Positions 1 to 5,836 of a DNA stretch of 6,616 nucleotides are shown here, in pieces. Every line of letters begins with the position of its first letter. Position 1 is the stretch's first letter. Source of the stretch: Candidatus Aenigmatarchaeota archaeon. Lineage in GTDB: Archaea; Aenigmatarchaeota; Aenigmatarchaeia; CG10238-14; SCSR01. The stretch spans positions 1-6,616 of the forward strand of contig JASEGN010000047.1 of assembly GCA_030018055.1 (NCBI GenBank), in the 5' to 3' direction. A program made the position numbers and the translations under genes. The notes below the pieces were generated by a model. That model was not told the DNA's origin. It did no database searches and saw nothing but the letters and a program-made list of their open reading frames with translations.

Positions 1-1
1 T

Positions 2-274
2 GATGATAAAACACCTCTGCCAAAAGTTTTTGATTTGATAAAAAATCAAGAATTAAGCTACGGTTATAATTTATGCCTGCAATTTAAGGACGAGCAAAAG
101 GTTAGATGTGAAGAAATTCTTTGCAATATGACAATTCCATACTTAGGGGTTTTACCTGAAACTGAAGACATATGGATGATGGTAAGCAAAATCCTTGGCA
201 GAGCTCCCATAAAAGAGTATGAATTATTTATCAAAAAAATAAATGACGAAAAAGTCAATATTACAATTAGATGA
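2..274 (+). CDS. C-terminal fragment of an unidentified secreted/pilin-like protein, paralogous at its C-terminus to the VWA pilin
   Basis: The reading frame is open from base 2 to the TGA at 272-274, so this is the last 90 codons of a gene that begins before the window. A TTG at 35 could be called as a start, but the codons before it read on in frame (PLPKVFDL) without a ribosome site, so it is probably internal. The fragment is not hydrophobic and has three cysteines and one N-glycosylation-type sequon (NMT). The motif NLCLQFKD at 68-91, followed by two more Cys and Asn, matches HICMQFRD and the following CxxxxCN near the C-terminus of the VWA protein at 2234. Both proteins also end with a YE[L/I]-x-x-x-x-I-[N/D] strand. 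This suggests a shared C-terminal domain and a similar extracytoplasmic, possibly pilin-tethered, protein. Its stop overlaps the next start (ATGA), which indicates co-translation. The function of the missing N-terminal part is unknown. Confidence 0.75.
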   Translation, partial: DDKTPLPKVFDLIKNQELSYGYNLCLQFKDEQKVRCEEILCNMTIPYLGVLPETEDIWMMVSKILGRAPIKEYELFIKKINDEKVNITIR

Positions 275-1653
275 AAGCACAGTTTGCAGTCTCCGAAGCA
301 ATTTTGATAATCGGGGTAATAATAGCTTCTGGAATAACAATTCTTCAGCTAAGAGCTATGTATGAAGCTCAAACTGCAATTGCCAAGGAAGAAGTTGTCG
401 TGAGATTTGCAAGAGATTTGGAAAGCATAGTAGATAAGGCGATAGCAACTACTGGAGATGTAGCCTTTGTTTATTACCCTGGTATAAAAAAGTATTCAGT
501 GAAAATTGAAAACAATACGGTCTTAGTTCTTGATAAAATTTCTAATAAGAGCGCGATCTTTTCAAAATCCATGCCAGAGGTTATCGATAACTATTTTGAA
601 GATAGTGAAAAAATTACCATAATAAAAAAGGAAAATAAGATTTTTGTTATTGGAAAATGTATTGAGAATGGAAACAAATGTCTCTTTTCTCTATCCTGCT
701 GTTCAGGTTTTTGTTGGGGAAATCAAAACAATTTTGTTTGTCAAGAAAGCTGCGCTCTTAATGGGGAATATGCTGCTGATTCTCTATCCTGCTGTTCAGG
801 TTATTTAAATGTTACAAGTGGAAAATGTGATAAAATTCCCATATGTCCAGCTGAAAGGAGATGTACAGGTGCACCTGAAGCTGAGGAAGATTCTTTAGGT
901 AATGACTGTTGCCCCCTAGATAAACCCAAATGTTCAAACGGGCATTGTTGCCCTTCAGATAAGCCTAACTATTGTAAAATGCCCAAACCTGGATATGATG
1001 AAGGATGTATGAGTGAAGATGAATATAAACAAAATTGTATAATAGAAATTTGGGATATGGTTTATGTGCCTTTGAACTATGGGGCTGGTGAATTTAACTT
1101 GTTTAAATCTGCAGCTGAACTTGCTTTCAATTATTGGATACAAAAAAGTCCATTTAGAGAATGTCCCGATGTTGAGGAAAGAATCAAAGCTCATTTTGTC
1201 GACACTTCCATATGTTCACCTAATTGCAATAGACCTTGTCAAGATTGTATCCAAAAGGCAATAGAATGTGCTAGAAAGTATGGACAAGAGAAATTTGGTA
1301 ATCCTGATTTTTGGGATAAAGTAGCTGGCATGAGCAAAATTGGATTTGGTAGTATTATTGGGTGTGGTCCTTGGAATTGGAAAACTTGTTCTGGTGGTCC
1401 TGCTAGTACGACCTATGCACTCTATCCAAAAGTTGTTAGTCATGAAGTTGGACATACTTTAAATCTTTGTCATGAATGTGGACTCGCTAGGCCACCAGGA
1501 TGTCCAAATCCAGACGTATATGATGATAGGTACATAATGTGCTATGGTTCACTCCAGTTATTTTCTCCAGAATCTTACAATTACTTAAAGGGAGATAGAT
1601 TGGGTTATTGTAATGAAAAATCTGAGATAGCAAAATTTGTGGAGGGTTGTTGA
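271..1653 (+). CDS. Prepilin-like protein with Cys-rich repeats and a C-terminal metzincin-type zinc metalloprotease domain
   Basis: This 460-residue protein probably acts as a protease displayed outside the cell. Residues 1-30 look like an archaeal class III (prepilin) signal: MKAQ, then FAVSE and a hydrophobic helix to about residue 28, with predicted cleavage between A3 and Q4 by a prepilin peptidase. Residues 30-125 are pilin-like head sequence. Residues 130-235 are Cys-rich with two SLSCCSG repeats 31 residues apart (140-146 and 171-177) and CCP/HCC clusters. Residues about 255-460 form the catalytic domain: HEVGHTLNLCH at 391-401 fits the metzincin zinc motif HExxHxx(G/N)xxH, with Glu392 as general base and His391, His395 and His401 as ligands. 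IMCYGS around Met423 fits the Met-turn. Asn398 replaces the usual Gly, and a Cys sits inside the motif. I count 34 Cys in total. The ATG at 271 overlaps the preceding stop (ATGA) and puts K-A-Q at the N-terminus, which supports this start. The metzincin fold assignment is strong at motif level. The family and substrate are unknown; archaemetzincin is unlikely because its CxxC spacing pattern is absent. Confidence 0.85.
   Translation: MKAQFAVSEAILIIGVIIASGITILQLRAMYEAQTAIAKEEVVVRFARDLESIVDKAIATTGDVAFVYYPGIKKYSVKIENNTVLVLDKISNKSAIFSKSMPEVIDNYFEDSEKITIIKKENKIFVIGKCIENGNKCLFSLSCCSGFCWGNQNNFVCQESCALNGEYAADSLSCCSGYLNVTSGKCDKIPICPAERRCTGAPEAEEDSLGNDCCPLDKPKCSNGHCCPSDKPNYCKMPKPGYDEGCMSEDEYKQNCIIEIWDMVYVPLNYGAGEFNLFKSAAELAFNYWIQKSPFRECPDVEERIKAHFVDTSICSPNCNRPCQDCIQKAIECARKYGQEKFGNPDFWDKVAGMSKIGFGSIIGCGPWNWKTCSGGPASTTYALYPKVVSHEVGHTLNLCHECGLARPPGCPNPDVYDDRYIMCYGSLQLFSPESYNYLKGDRLGYCNEKSEIAKFVEGC
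687..802 (+). repeat. Pair of identical 23-bp direct repeats encoding SLSCCSG
   Basis: Bases 687-709 and 780-802 are identical over 23 bp and diverge on both sides. The offset is 93 bp, exactly 31 codons, so both copies are read in the same frame as SLSCCSG within the Cys-rich section of the pilin-metzincin. The surrounding Cys pattern is also partly repeated: Cys, about 12-15 residues, CCSG, then Cys 9-13 residues later. This points to duplication of a small disulfide-knot module of about 31 residues. Confidence 0.85.
1441..1473 (+). other. Zinc-binding active-site motif of the metzincin domain
   Basis: These codons spell HEVGHTLNLCH (residues 391-401), with three His ligands and the catalytic Glu in metzincin spacing. 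The eighth position is Asn where most metzincins have Gly. The Met-turn candidate IMCYG lies 22 residues after the last His (Met423, codon 1537-1539), which is within the range seen in metzincins. Confidence 0.85.
1641..1646 (+). promoter_or_regulatory. Ribosome binding site GGAGGG deciding the ATG start at 1653
   Basis: GGAGGG lies six bases before the ATG at 1653. A TTG at 1647 in the same frame would leave no room for it. The site therefore selects the ATG, which overlaps the preceding TGA by one base (TGATG). Confidence 0.75.
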
Positions 1654-2234
1654 TGAAATCAAAGGTTTTTATAGGTACAATATTTTCAATAACATTTTTT
1701 TTGCTAATTACAGTTTCTTATGCTAGTAGTAGGATTTTTGTCCTCTTTGCAACAATATACAGAAATAATACTGTCATTTTGCATGATTTCTCAATTTCTG
1801 AAGGTACACCATATTCTTTTCCGGGTTTTCAGGCAAACTATACGATAAAAATAATTTCTGTTGAAAACGATATACTTTTCAGAGCGCCAATTGAAATTTC
1901 TTTCATAGCATATCCAGAAACACTTCCCGAATATCCAGGGGTTATAGAGCTGAATGAAACAACAATTTATCTTAGGTTGCCATATTTTCCAGATGCAGAT
2001 AGAATTGAAATGTATTATAGAAATAGCTTAATATTCCAGCATAAAATTCTTCGTAAACCGATTTGTGGAGATGATTTTTGTGATTTAGAATTTGGAGAAA
2101 ATTACGAAAATTGCTCTGAGGATTGCCCTCCTCCTCCATCAACTGCAATACCAATTTATATTTATCTCATCATAGTTCTTGTTTTCATTTCACTTGTCAT
2201 AGTTTTTCTGATAAAGATTAAACGAGGATATTAA
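1653..2234 (+). CDS. Small surface protein with signal peptide, Cys-rich stalk and C-terminal membrane anchor
   Basis: This 193-residue protein starts at the ATG at 1653, chosen over the TTG at 1647 because of the GGAGGG at 1641. Residues 1-26 are a Sec-type signal peptide (MKSK, then a long hydrophobic stretch ending near SYASS). Residues about 27-135 are rich in alternating hydrophobic and Thr/Ser/Tyr residues with sequons (NNT, NYT, NET), consistent with a beta-sandwich ectodomain. Residues 138-158 carry a Cys-Gly-Asp-Asp-x-Cys motif, then an acidic ENxxNCSEDC segment. This resembles the short CGDGxCxxGE...CxxDC modules that precede membrane anchors in many archaeal surface proteins. A PPPP linker follows, then one transmembrane helix (about 166-187) and a basic KIKRGY tail that should face the cytoplasm. 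Unlike its neighbours it has no prepilin-type N-terminus. It may be an accessory or anchoring protein for the pilin-like products. No enzyme motif is visible and the function is unknown. Confidence 0.75.
   Translation: MKSKVFIGTIFSITFFLLITVSYASSRIFVLFATIYRNNTVILHDFSISEGTPYSFPGFQANYTIKIISVENDILFRAPIEISFIAYPETLPEYPGVIELNETTIYLRLPYFPDADRIEMYYRNSLIFQHKILRKPICGDDFCDLEFGENYENCSEDCPPPPSTAIPIYIYLIIVLVFISLVIVFLIKIKRGY
2224..2228 (+). promoter_or_regulatory. Ribosome binding site GAGGA for the VWA prepilin
   Basis: GAGGA lies five bases before the ATG at 2234, inside the end of the preceding gene. Stop and start overlap by one base (TAATG), so translation of the two genes is likely coupled. Confidence 0.65.
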
Positions 2235-3673
2235 TGAAAGCTCAGATGAGTTTTTTAATAAAAGGAATTTATTTGATTTTAATTCTCATAGTAATAGCAA
2301 TTGTTATAAATCAGATTACTTCTCTGAACTTGATAACAGCAGCACAAATAAAGAGCTTAGAGCTAGGATCTGAGGCAGGTGATATACTTGAAATGTTAAC
2401 TGGTTATGAGAGATGCTTAGCTTACAAAGAGCTTGCAACCATAGAAGGGAGCGAGTTTAACCTTTCTTTGCATAGAGTAATCGATGTCAATAAACTAGAA
2501 AAATTTGCAGATCAATTTACCGATATTCAGCCAGATTGTGCCAGAGATTTTAGATTTGGTTATAGGGCCAGGGCTAAGACCTTTCCGCTCAATATCACTA
2601 CATTGAAAATAGCAAGAGTTGGAGGTGTATATAAAGAGGTGCTGCCGCTCATTGATGGAAAGAAAGTCATCTTTGTGATGGATGTTACTGGCAGTATGAG
2701 GGGTGGTTGTGGAGAATACGAAGGCAAACCTGTAACCAAAATTGAATGCGTGAAGATATTTCTAAACAATTTTATAGACGAGATGAGCAACGAGAGCCAA
2801 GTTGCTTTGTTAGCATATTCCACTTATTATTCTTGTCCAGGATGGGGATGGATATTTCCTTTTACAGTATTGGATGGAGCTGCAAGGGATGAGCTTAAAA
2901 ATAAAGTTGACCCATTGCCCGCTTCAGGTGGTACGCCCATGTGTAATGGCTTAGAAGAAGCGTTTAAATATGGAGAAGTTAATGGTGCCGAAGCGATCGT
3001 TTTGTTAACAGACGGTTGTGAAAATGCCTGTAACTGTAGATGTGGGCCTCCGAGCAGTACTGTAGAAGTGGCAAAGAATTATGCGTATACAGGGATACCA
3101 GTTCATACCATTGGATTCAGTGCACACGAAGATGAGGGATATTGTGACACAGTTATTTGCGTAGGGCCACTAAATGATACAGCCAACATAACTGGGGGAC
3201 GCTATTTTAGGGCTAAGACCTGTGGTGAGCTTATTTCCCATGCTGAAGAAGCACTGAACATTGAAATCGAGCCAAAGGAATGGGAGTTTGGCGATATGGT
3301 TTTTTCGAAAAGTGAAGCATTAAGGGAGCAAATAAGCGTTTCAATGCCAATTATAGTTTATATCAATAGCTCAACGTTTCTCCCAGGATTGATAGAAGTA
3401 TCTCTAGTTGATGGTGAGCTTGAGCAATTTATAGGCCTTTTAGAGCAAAGTTGCCTGACTGAAAGGGATTTAAGTTCTACTCTGCCTCTTTCCTATCCAG
3501 TTAACTTAGAGATCATAAATAACAAAAATCACATTTGCATGCAGTTTAGGGATGGGAAGGAATGTCAGAGATTGGCATGCAATAAGGTTATCGAATTCGA
3601 GGGTATAAAATCTCCTGGAAATTATGAGATTGCTTTTCAAAATATAGATGGAGTTTTAAAGGTAATCGTTTAG
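2234..3673 (+). CDS. Prepilin-like protein with von Willebrand factor A (VWA) domain and intact MIDAS-type metal site
   Basis: This 479-residue protein is probably a pilus-tip or minor-pilin adhesin or binding protein. Residues 1-31 form a class III signal: MKAQMSF followed by a hydrophobic helix, with predicted cleavage before Q4. A head region follows to about 140. The VWA domain spans about 142-345. KKVIFVMDVTGSM gives the MIDAS D-x-[S/T]-x-S (Asp150, Thr152, Ser154), ASGGTPM gives the MIDAS Thr234, and LLTDGCEN gives Asp260. Thr152 replaces the common Ser but keeps the hydroxyl ligand. Cys-rich loops interrupt the domain (CENACNCRCG around 262-271), which is unusual for VWA. Residues after 345 form further beta-rich sequence, with a C-terminal module at about 430-479 (HICMQFRD, CxxxxCN) shared with the partial gene at the window start. 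I count 17 Cys and six N-x-S/T sequons. Archaeal VWA proteins bind protein ligands through the metal; the partner here is unknown. The start is supported by GAGGA at 2224 and the K-A-Q N-terminus. Confidence 0.88.
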   Translation: MKAQMSFLIKGIYLILILIVIAIVINQITSLNLITAAQIKSLELGSEAGDILEMLTGYERCLAYKELATIEGSEFNLSLHRVIDVNKLEKFADQFTDIQPDCARDFRFGYRARAKTFPLNITTLKIARVGGVYKEVLPLIDGKKVIFVMDVTGSMRGGCGEYEGKPVTKIECVKIFLNNFIDEMSNESQVALLAYSTYYSCPGWGWIFPFTVLDGAARDELKNKVDPLPASGGTPMCNGLEEAFKYGEVNGAEAIVLLTDGCENACNCRCGPPSSTVEVAKNYAYTGIPVHTIGFSAHEDEGYCDTVICVGPLNDTANITGGRYFRAKTCGELISHAEEALNIEIEPKEWEFGDMVFSKSEALREQISVSMPIIVYINSSTFLPGLIEVSLVDGELEQFIGLLEQSCLTERDLSSTLPLSYPVNLEIINNKNHICMQFRDGKECQRLACNKVIEFEGIKSPGNYEIAFQNIDGVLKVIV

Positions 3674-3677
3674 GTGA
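3672..3677 (+). promoter_or_regulatory. Ribosome binding site AGGTGA supporting a TTG start
   Basis: AGGTGA overlaps the TAG of the VWA gene and lies four bases before TTG at 3682. It supports TTG as the real start, because the next ATG at 3697 would remove the K-G-Q processing motif. Confidence 0.65.
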
Positions 3678-3681
3678 TTTT

Positions 3682-4152
3682 TTGAAAGGACAAGCTATGG
3701 AGATGATAGAGCTACTCATGATAGTATCAGTTTCCTCTGTTTTAATCTTGATATCTTATTTTTTGTTTTTCACAAAAATGCCTGAGGTAACGAAAATAAC
3801 GGCAGAAGGACGTCAGTTCGAAAGGGTGGGAGATGTTGCGAGAAACATTTTTTATACAAGGATTCCGAGCATAGATAAAAATTTAGCTCAACTGATTGGC
3901 GATATGGTTGTAAATGATAGGGAAGTTGTCGATTATGGCGATAGATATGGAGGTGTTAATGTGACCAAGCTGATATACGACAATTTCAATTCCTATTTCG
4001 AAAATCGCTGGCACCTTAAAATGAGCTATGAAAGTCAATTTGAGTTTGGCTATGAAGTGCCATCGGATTTAAGGATCAGAACTTTTATAATAGAACTTCC
4101 ATTGCCAAGCTATAGAGGTGAGGTGATAGATGCTGAATTCGCTCAATGGTAA
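3682..4152 (+). CDS. Short pilin-like protein (class III signal, single hydrophobic helix, no cysteine)
   Basis: This 156-residue protein starts at TTG 3682, with AGGTGA four bases upstream. The N-terminus reads (M)KGQAMEMIELLMI, a good archaeal prepilin signal: cleavage is predicted between G3 and Q4, acidic residues follow in the mature N-terminus, and a hydrophobic helix runs to about residue 30. The remaining roughly 125 residues are a small, charged, likely alpha/beta pilin head with no recognised domain. In contrast to every other operon product here it has no cysteine, so it may be the simple structural subunit, with the others as modified minor subunits. That role is inference from size and N-terminus. 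Its last 23 bases overlap the next gene in another frame, indicating tight translational coupling. Confidence 0.75.
   Translation: MKGQAMEMIELLMIVSVSSVLILISYFLFFTKMPEVTKITAEGRQFERVGDVARNIFYTRIPSIDKNLAQLIGDMVVNDREVVDYGDRYGGVNVTKLIYDNFNSYFENRWHLKMSYESQFEFGYEVPSDLRIRTFIIELPLPSYRGEVIDAEFAQW
4115..4127 (+). promoter_or_regulatory. Tandem Shine-Dalgarno motif (two GAGGTGA-like cores) inside the upstream gene
   Basis: GAGGTGAGGTGAT holds two overlapping GGTGA cores. The first ends eight bases and the second three bases before the ATG at 4130. This supports that start even though it lies 23 bases inside the preceding coding region. Confidence 0.6.
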
Positions 4153-5344
4153 ATCTCAAGCAAGTTTGCTTATACTTGTGATGTTAGTTGCAATTTTTGT
4201 AGTAGCTTGGATATTTGCCTTATTTTTAACAAGTGCTCATCAAGAAAGAGCAATTGAAAAGATGAAGCTGTCAAAACTCTCTAAATACTTAGATTTTGTC
4301 AAAGGTTTTTCACGAGGGGCTTTGTTGCTAAGTGCTCATACTTCTCTAAGAGAAGTTGCTAGTTTTGGTGGGGAAATAAGTACGACGGGTCTTCCAAGAA
4401 ATTGGATTTGCAATTATGATGTTTCGCCAACTGCTAATGAGGTTAGATTTTTCTTATCAGAGAGTACAATTGAATATCTAAATGACTATTTAGCTAACTT
4501 TGAAATTAAAGACCTTCCCACTTTAGAAATAAAAAACTTTACCTGTATCGATTATGATGTGGATGAAGCAACAATTCTTTCTGATAAATTCGATGAAAGA
4601 TTCAATGTTGGAGCATATGGAAGCAAGGTAAACATTTCCCTTGAGGACGATGTAATAAGCTCGGCAAATGATATCTATGAAGAAATAGCACAGGTAAGAT
4701 TTTGGTATATGTACAGAAAGTTTAAGGAGTGGGCTAGCACAACAAGATTAGCCGATTATATTGCAGAATGCTTTTCCCTTTTATGTCATCCTCTATGCCA
4801 TCCTTGTGATTCTTTTAAAGGCTGTGATGAATGTGGCATTAGAGAGTGTGTTGAAGATGCGATTAATAAAGCTGAAGAAGAATTGACCCAAAATTTTGAT
4901 GATTTTGTAAAATGCTCCGGAACTCTTAGCTGTTGTGATGTTATTAGCAATTTGTGTGAACCTCCAGGGCGATGTAGAAAATGTTGTAAATGTCAAATTA
5001 CACCAGCAGGAAAACTTTGTACTGAGGAACTTTTAGAGAGTTTGGAATTTCAATCTCAACCCTATAGTCTTTCCTTCTCACCTCATGGAACTGGTTGTAC
5101 TTATTGGAAAGGCAATAGGCTAGACGTAGAAACAACTTTTTCCTGCAAAGATAATAAGTACCTTCTTTCGGTAAAGGGCAGTAGAAATCTTGTATTTTCT
5201 GTAGGTGCTACTATCAATCTTGAAAATTCGAACGATTGTCCTAAGTCAACTGAATGCGAAGAAGTAGATTGTGGAACTTATATAGGACAAGCCTGTGCAG
5301 AAGATTTTTGTTGGTGTAGTGTTGATTGTGAACCACAATGCTGA
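4130..5344 (+). CDS. Cys-rich prepilin-like protein of unknown function
   Basis: This 404-residue protein has the N-terminus MLNSLNGKSQASLLIL followed by a hydrophobic helix (about 11-33). This fits a class III signal with a longer leader than its neighbours and predicted cleavage after S9, before Q10. Ser at the -1 position is less usual than Gly or Ala. A charged helix (about 38-60) follows. The rest is an extracytoplasmic head with 28 Cys, densest at about 216-240 (CHPLCHPC, CDECGIREC) and 262-292 (SCC, CRKCCKC). The protein ends in a tight Cys tail (CAEDFCWCSVDCEPQC). Such pairs suggest many disulfides rather than a recognised zinc finger. Two sequons (NFT, NIS) are present. The start is fixed by the tandem GGTGA motif at 4115. 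I do not recognise the head domain. By position and N-terminus it should be a further large subunit of the same surface structure. It is the last gene of the operon. Confidence 0.8.
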   Translation: MLNSLNGKSQASLLILVMLVAIFVVAWIFALFLTSAHQERAIEKMKLSKLSKYLDFVKGFSRGALLLSAHTSLREVASFGGEISTTGLPRNWICNYDVSPTANEVRFFLSESTIEYLNDYLANFEIKDLPTLEIKNFTCIDYDVDEATILSDKFDERFNVGAYGSKVNISLEDDVISSANDIYEEIAQVRFWYMYRKFKEWASTTRLADYIAECFSLLCHPLCHPCDSFKGCDECGIRECVEDAINKAEEELTQNFDDFVKCSGTLSCCDVISNLCEPPGRCRKCCKCQITPAGKLCTEELLESLEFQSQPYSLSFSPHGTGCTYWKGNRLDVETTFSCKDNKYLLSVKGSRNLVFSVGATINLENSNDCPKSTECEEVDCGTYIGQACAEDFCWCSVDCEPQC

Positions 5345-5742
5345 TGAGTTATTTCTTTAACTACTTCTTTTAGAGCAATTTCCAATTCTCCATGAGTTTT
5401 TGCGCATTCTTTTAAGGATATGTTCAGAATTGCACAAATTATCGTTAAAAAAATCAAAACAAAGGTCGAATCGAATGAAAATTTCGCTAGAGAATACATA
5501 AAAGGTCCATTGGCTGAAGGTAATGCTAACATTAAGAAAACTGCTGGTTGCTTATATATGATAAGAATTAGTGCCAAAGAAGAAGCAGAAAGAAAACATT
5601 TTAAAAGGGGTCTGGAGAAGGTTCTGTTAACTTATGGTTGTTGTCGCTTAAAAAATTCATTCAGCGTACAAAGAGATTGAGGATAAAATTTTGATAATTC
5701 TTTAATTTCGTTCCTGCCCTTTATAACTTGTTTCTCAAACAT
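5278..5742 (-). pseudogene. Possible decayed gene for a small membrane protein, interrupted by an in-frame TAA
   Basis: On the minus strand, one frame reads from ATG at 5742 (MFEKQVIKG, charged, 36 codons) to a TAA at 5634-5632. It then continues in the same frame with no further stop to 5278. After the stop come RPLLKCFLSASSLALILI, then further hydrophobic segments (AVFLMLALPS, STFVLIFLTIICAILNISL) and a charged tail (KECAKTHGELE, ALKEVVKEI). Codon choice before and after the TAA looks coding (GAA, AAA, ATT, GCT, GTA). This would make a protein of about 155 codons with a soluble N-terminus, two or three membrane helices and a helical tail. The last 67 bases run antisense into the Cys-rich prepilin gene and look like nonsense, so the original 3' end may be lost. 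It could instead be two small genes, a sequencing error, or chance. No homologue is recognised. Confidence 0.35.
5720..5726 (+). promoter_or_regulatory. TATA-like box TTTATAA before a 14-codon ORF
   Basis: TTTATAA is centred about 24 bases before an ATG at 5747, the spacing expected for a leaderless archaeal transcript. That ATG opens only a 14-codon ORF (MKDMEKILVELDEV, stop TAA at 5789-5791), which may be the start of a decayed gene. The match is short in AT-rich DNA, so it may be chance. Confidence 0.3.
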
Positions 5743-5822
5743 CAGAATGAAAGATATGGAAAAAATACTTGTAGAACTTGACGAAGTTTAATGCTATTTC
5801 ATGAGTCCTAAATTCAGTTTTA

Positions 5823-5835
5823 AGAAATAAAATGT
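5823..5835 (-). terminator. T-rich tract after the minus-strand gene
   Basis: Read on the minus strand, the bases directly after the stop at 5837 are T-rich (ATTTTATTTCTT), as in archaeal oligo-T terminators. No hairpin is needed or seen. In DNA of this composition the signal is weak. Confidence 0.25.
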
Positions 5836-5836
5836 T

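Larger units (their letters stand above)
5345..5836. other. Convergent intergenic region without a trusted intact gene
   Basis: This gap of almost 500 bases lies between the 3' ends of the operon and of the minus-strand gene. It holds the possible broken membrane-protein gene on the minus strand and the TATA-like element with its 14-codon ORF. I see no tRNA, inverted terminal repeat, CRISPR unit or strong hairpin. An 86-codon plus-strand ORF at 5420-5680 overlaps the minus frame and is judged less likely to be real. Confidence 0.6.

Noticed and set aside
687..802. 23-bp direct repeats as a CRISPR or mobile-element target duplication
   Set aside because: There are only two copies, they lie in frame in a coding region, and both encode the same Cys motif. 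A protein-repeat duplication explains them.
658..975. Cys clusters of the pilin-metzincin as zinc fingers or ferredoxin sites
   Set aside because: The spacing is irregular, with adjacent CC pairs, and the region follows an export signal. Disulfides fit better than metal clusters.
955..1455. Minus-strand ORFs within the protease gene (for example 955-1194 and 1216-1455)
   Set aside because: They lie wholly within a well-supported coding region with clear domain motifs and are antisense shadows.
1441..1473. Archaemetzincin identity for the zinc motif
   Set aside because: The Cys spacing after the third His (HEC, then Cys eight residues later, with no later CxxC) does not fit the archaemetzincin signature, and archaemetzincins are not pilin-anchored.
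1647..1652. TTG start two codons before the ATG at 1653
   Set aside because: GGAGGG ends directly before this TTG, leaving no spacing, while it is ideally placed for the ATG at 1653.
5420..5680. Plus-strand ORF of 86 codons starting MFRIAQIIV
   Set aside because: Its AAGGA sits only one base before the ATG, it has no recognisable domain, and it lies antisense to a minus frame whose coding-like codons extend beyond it on both sides. It remains a lesser possibility.
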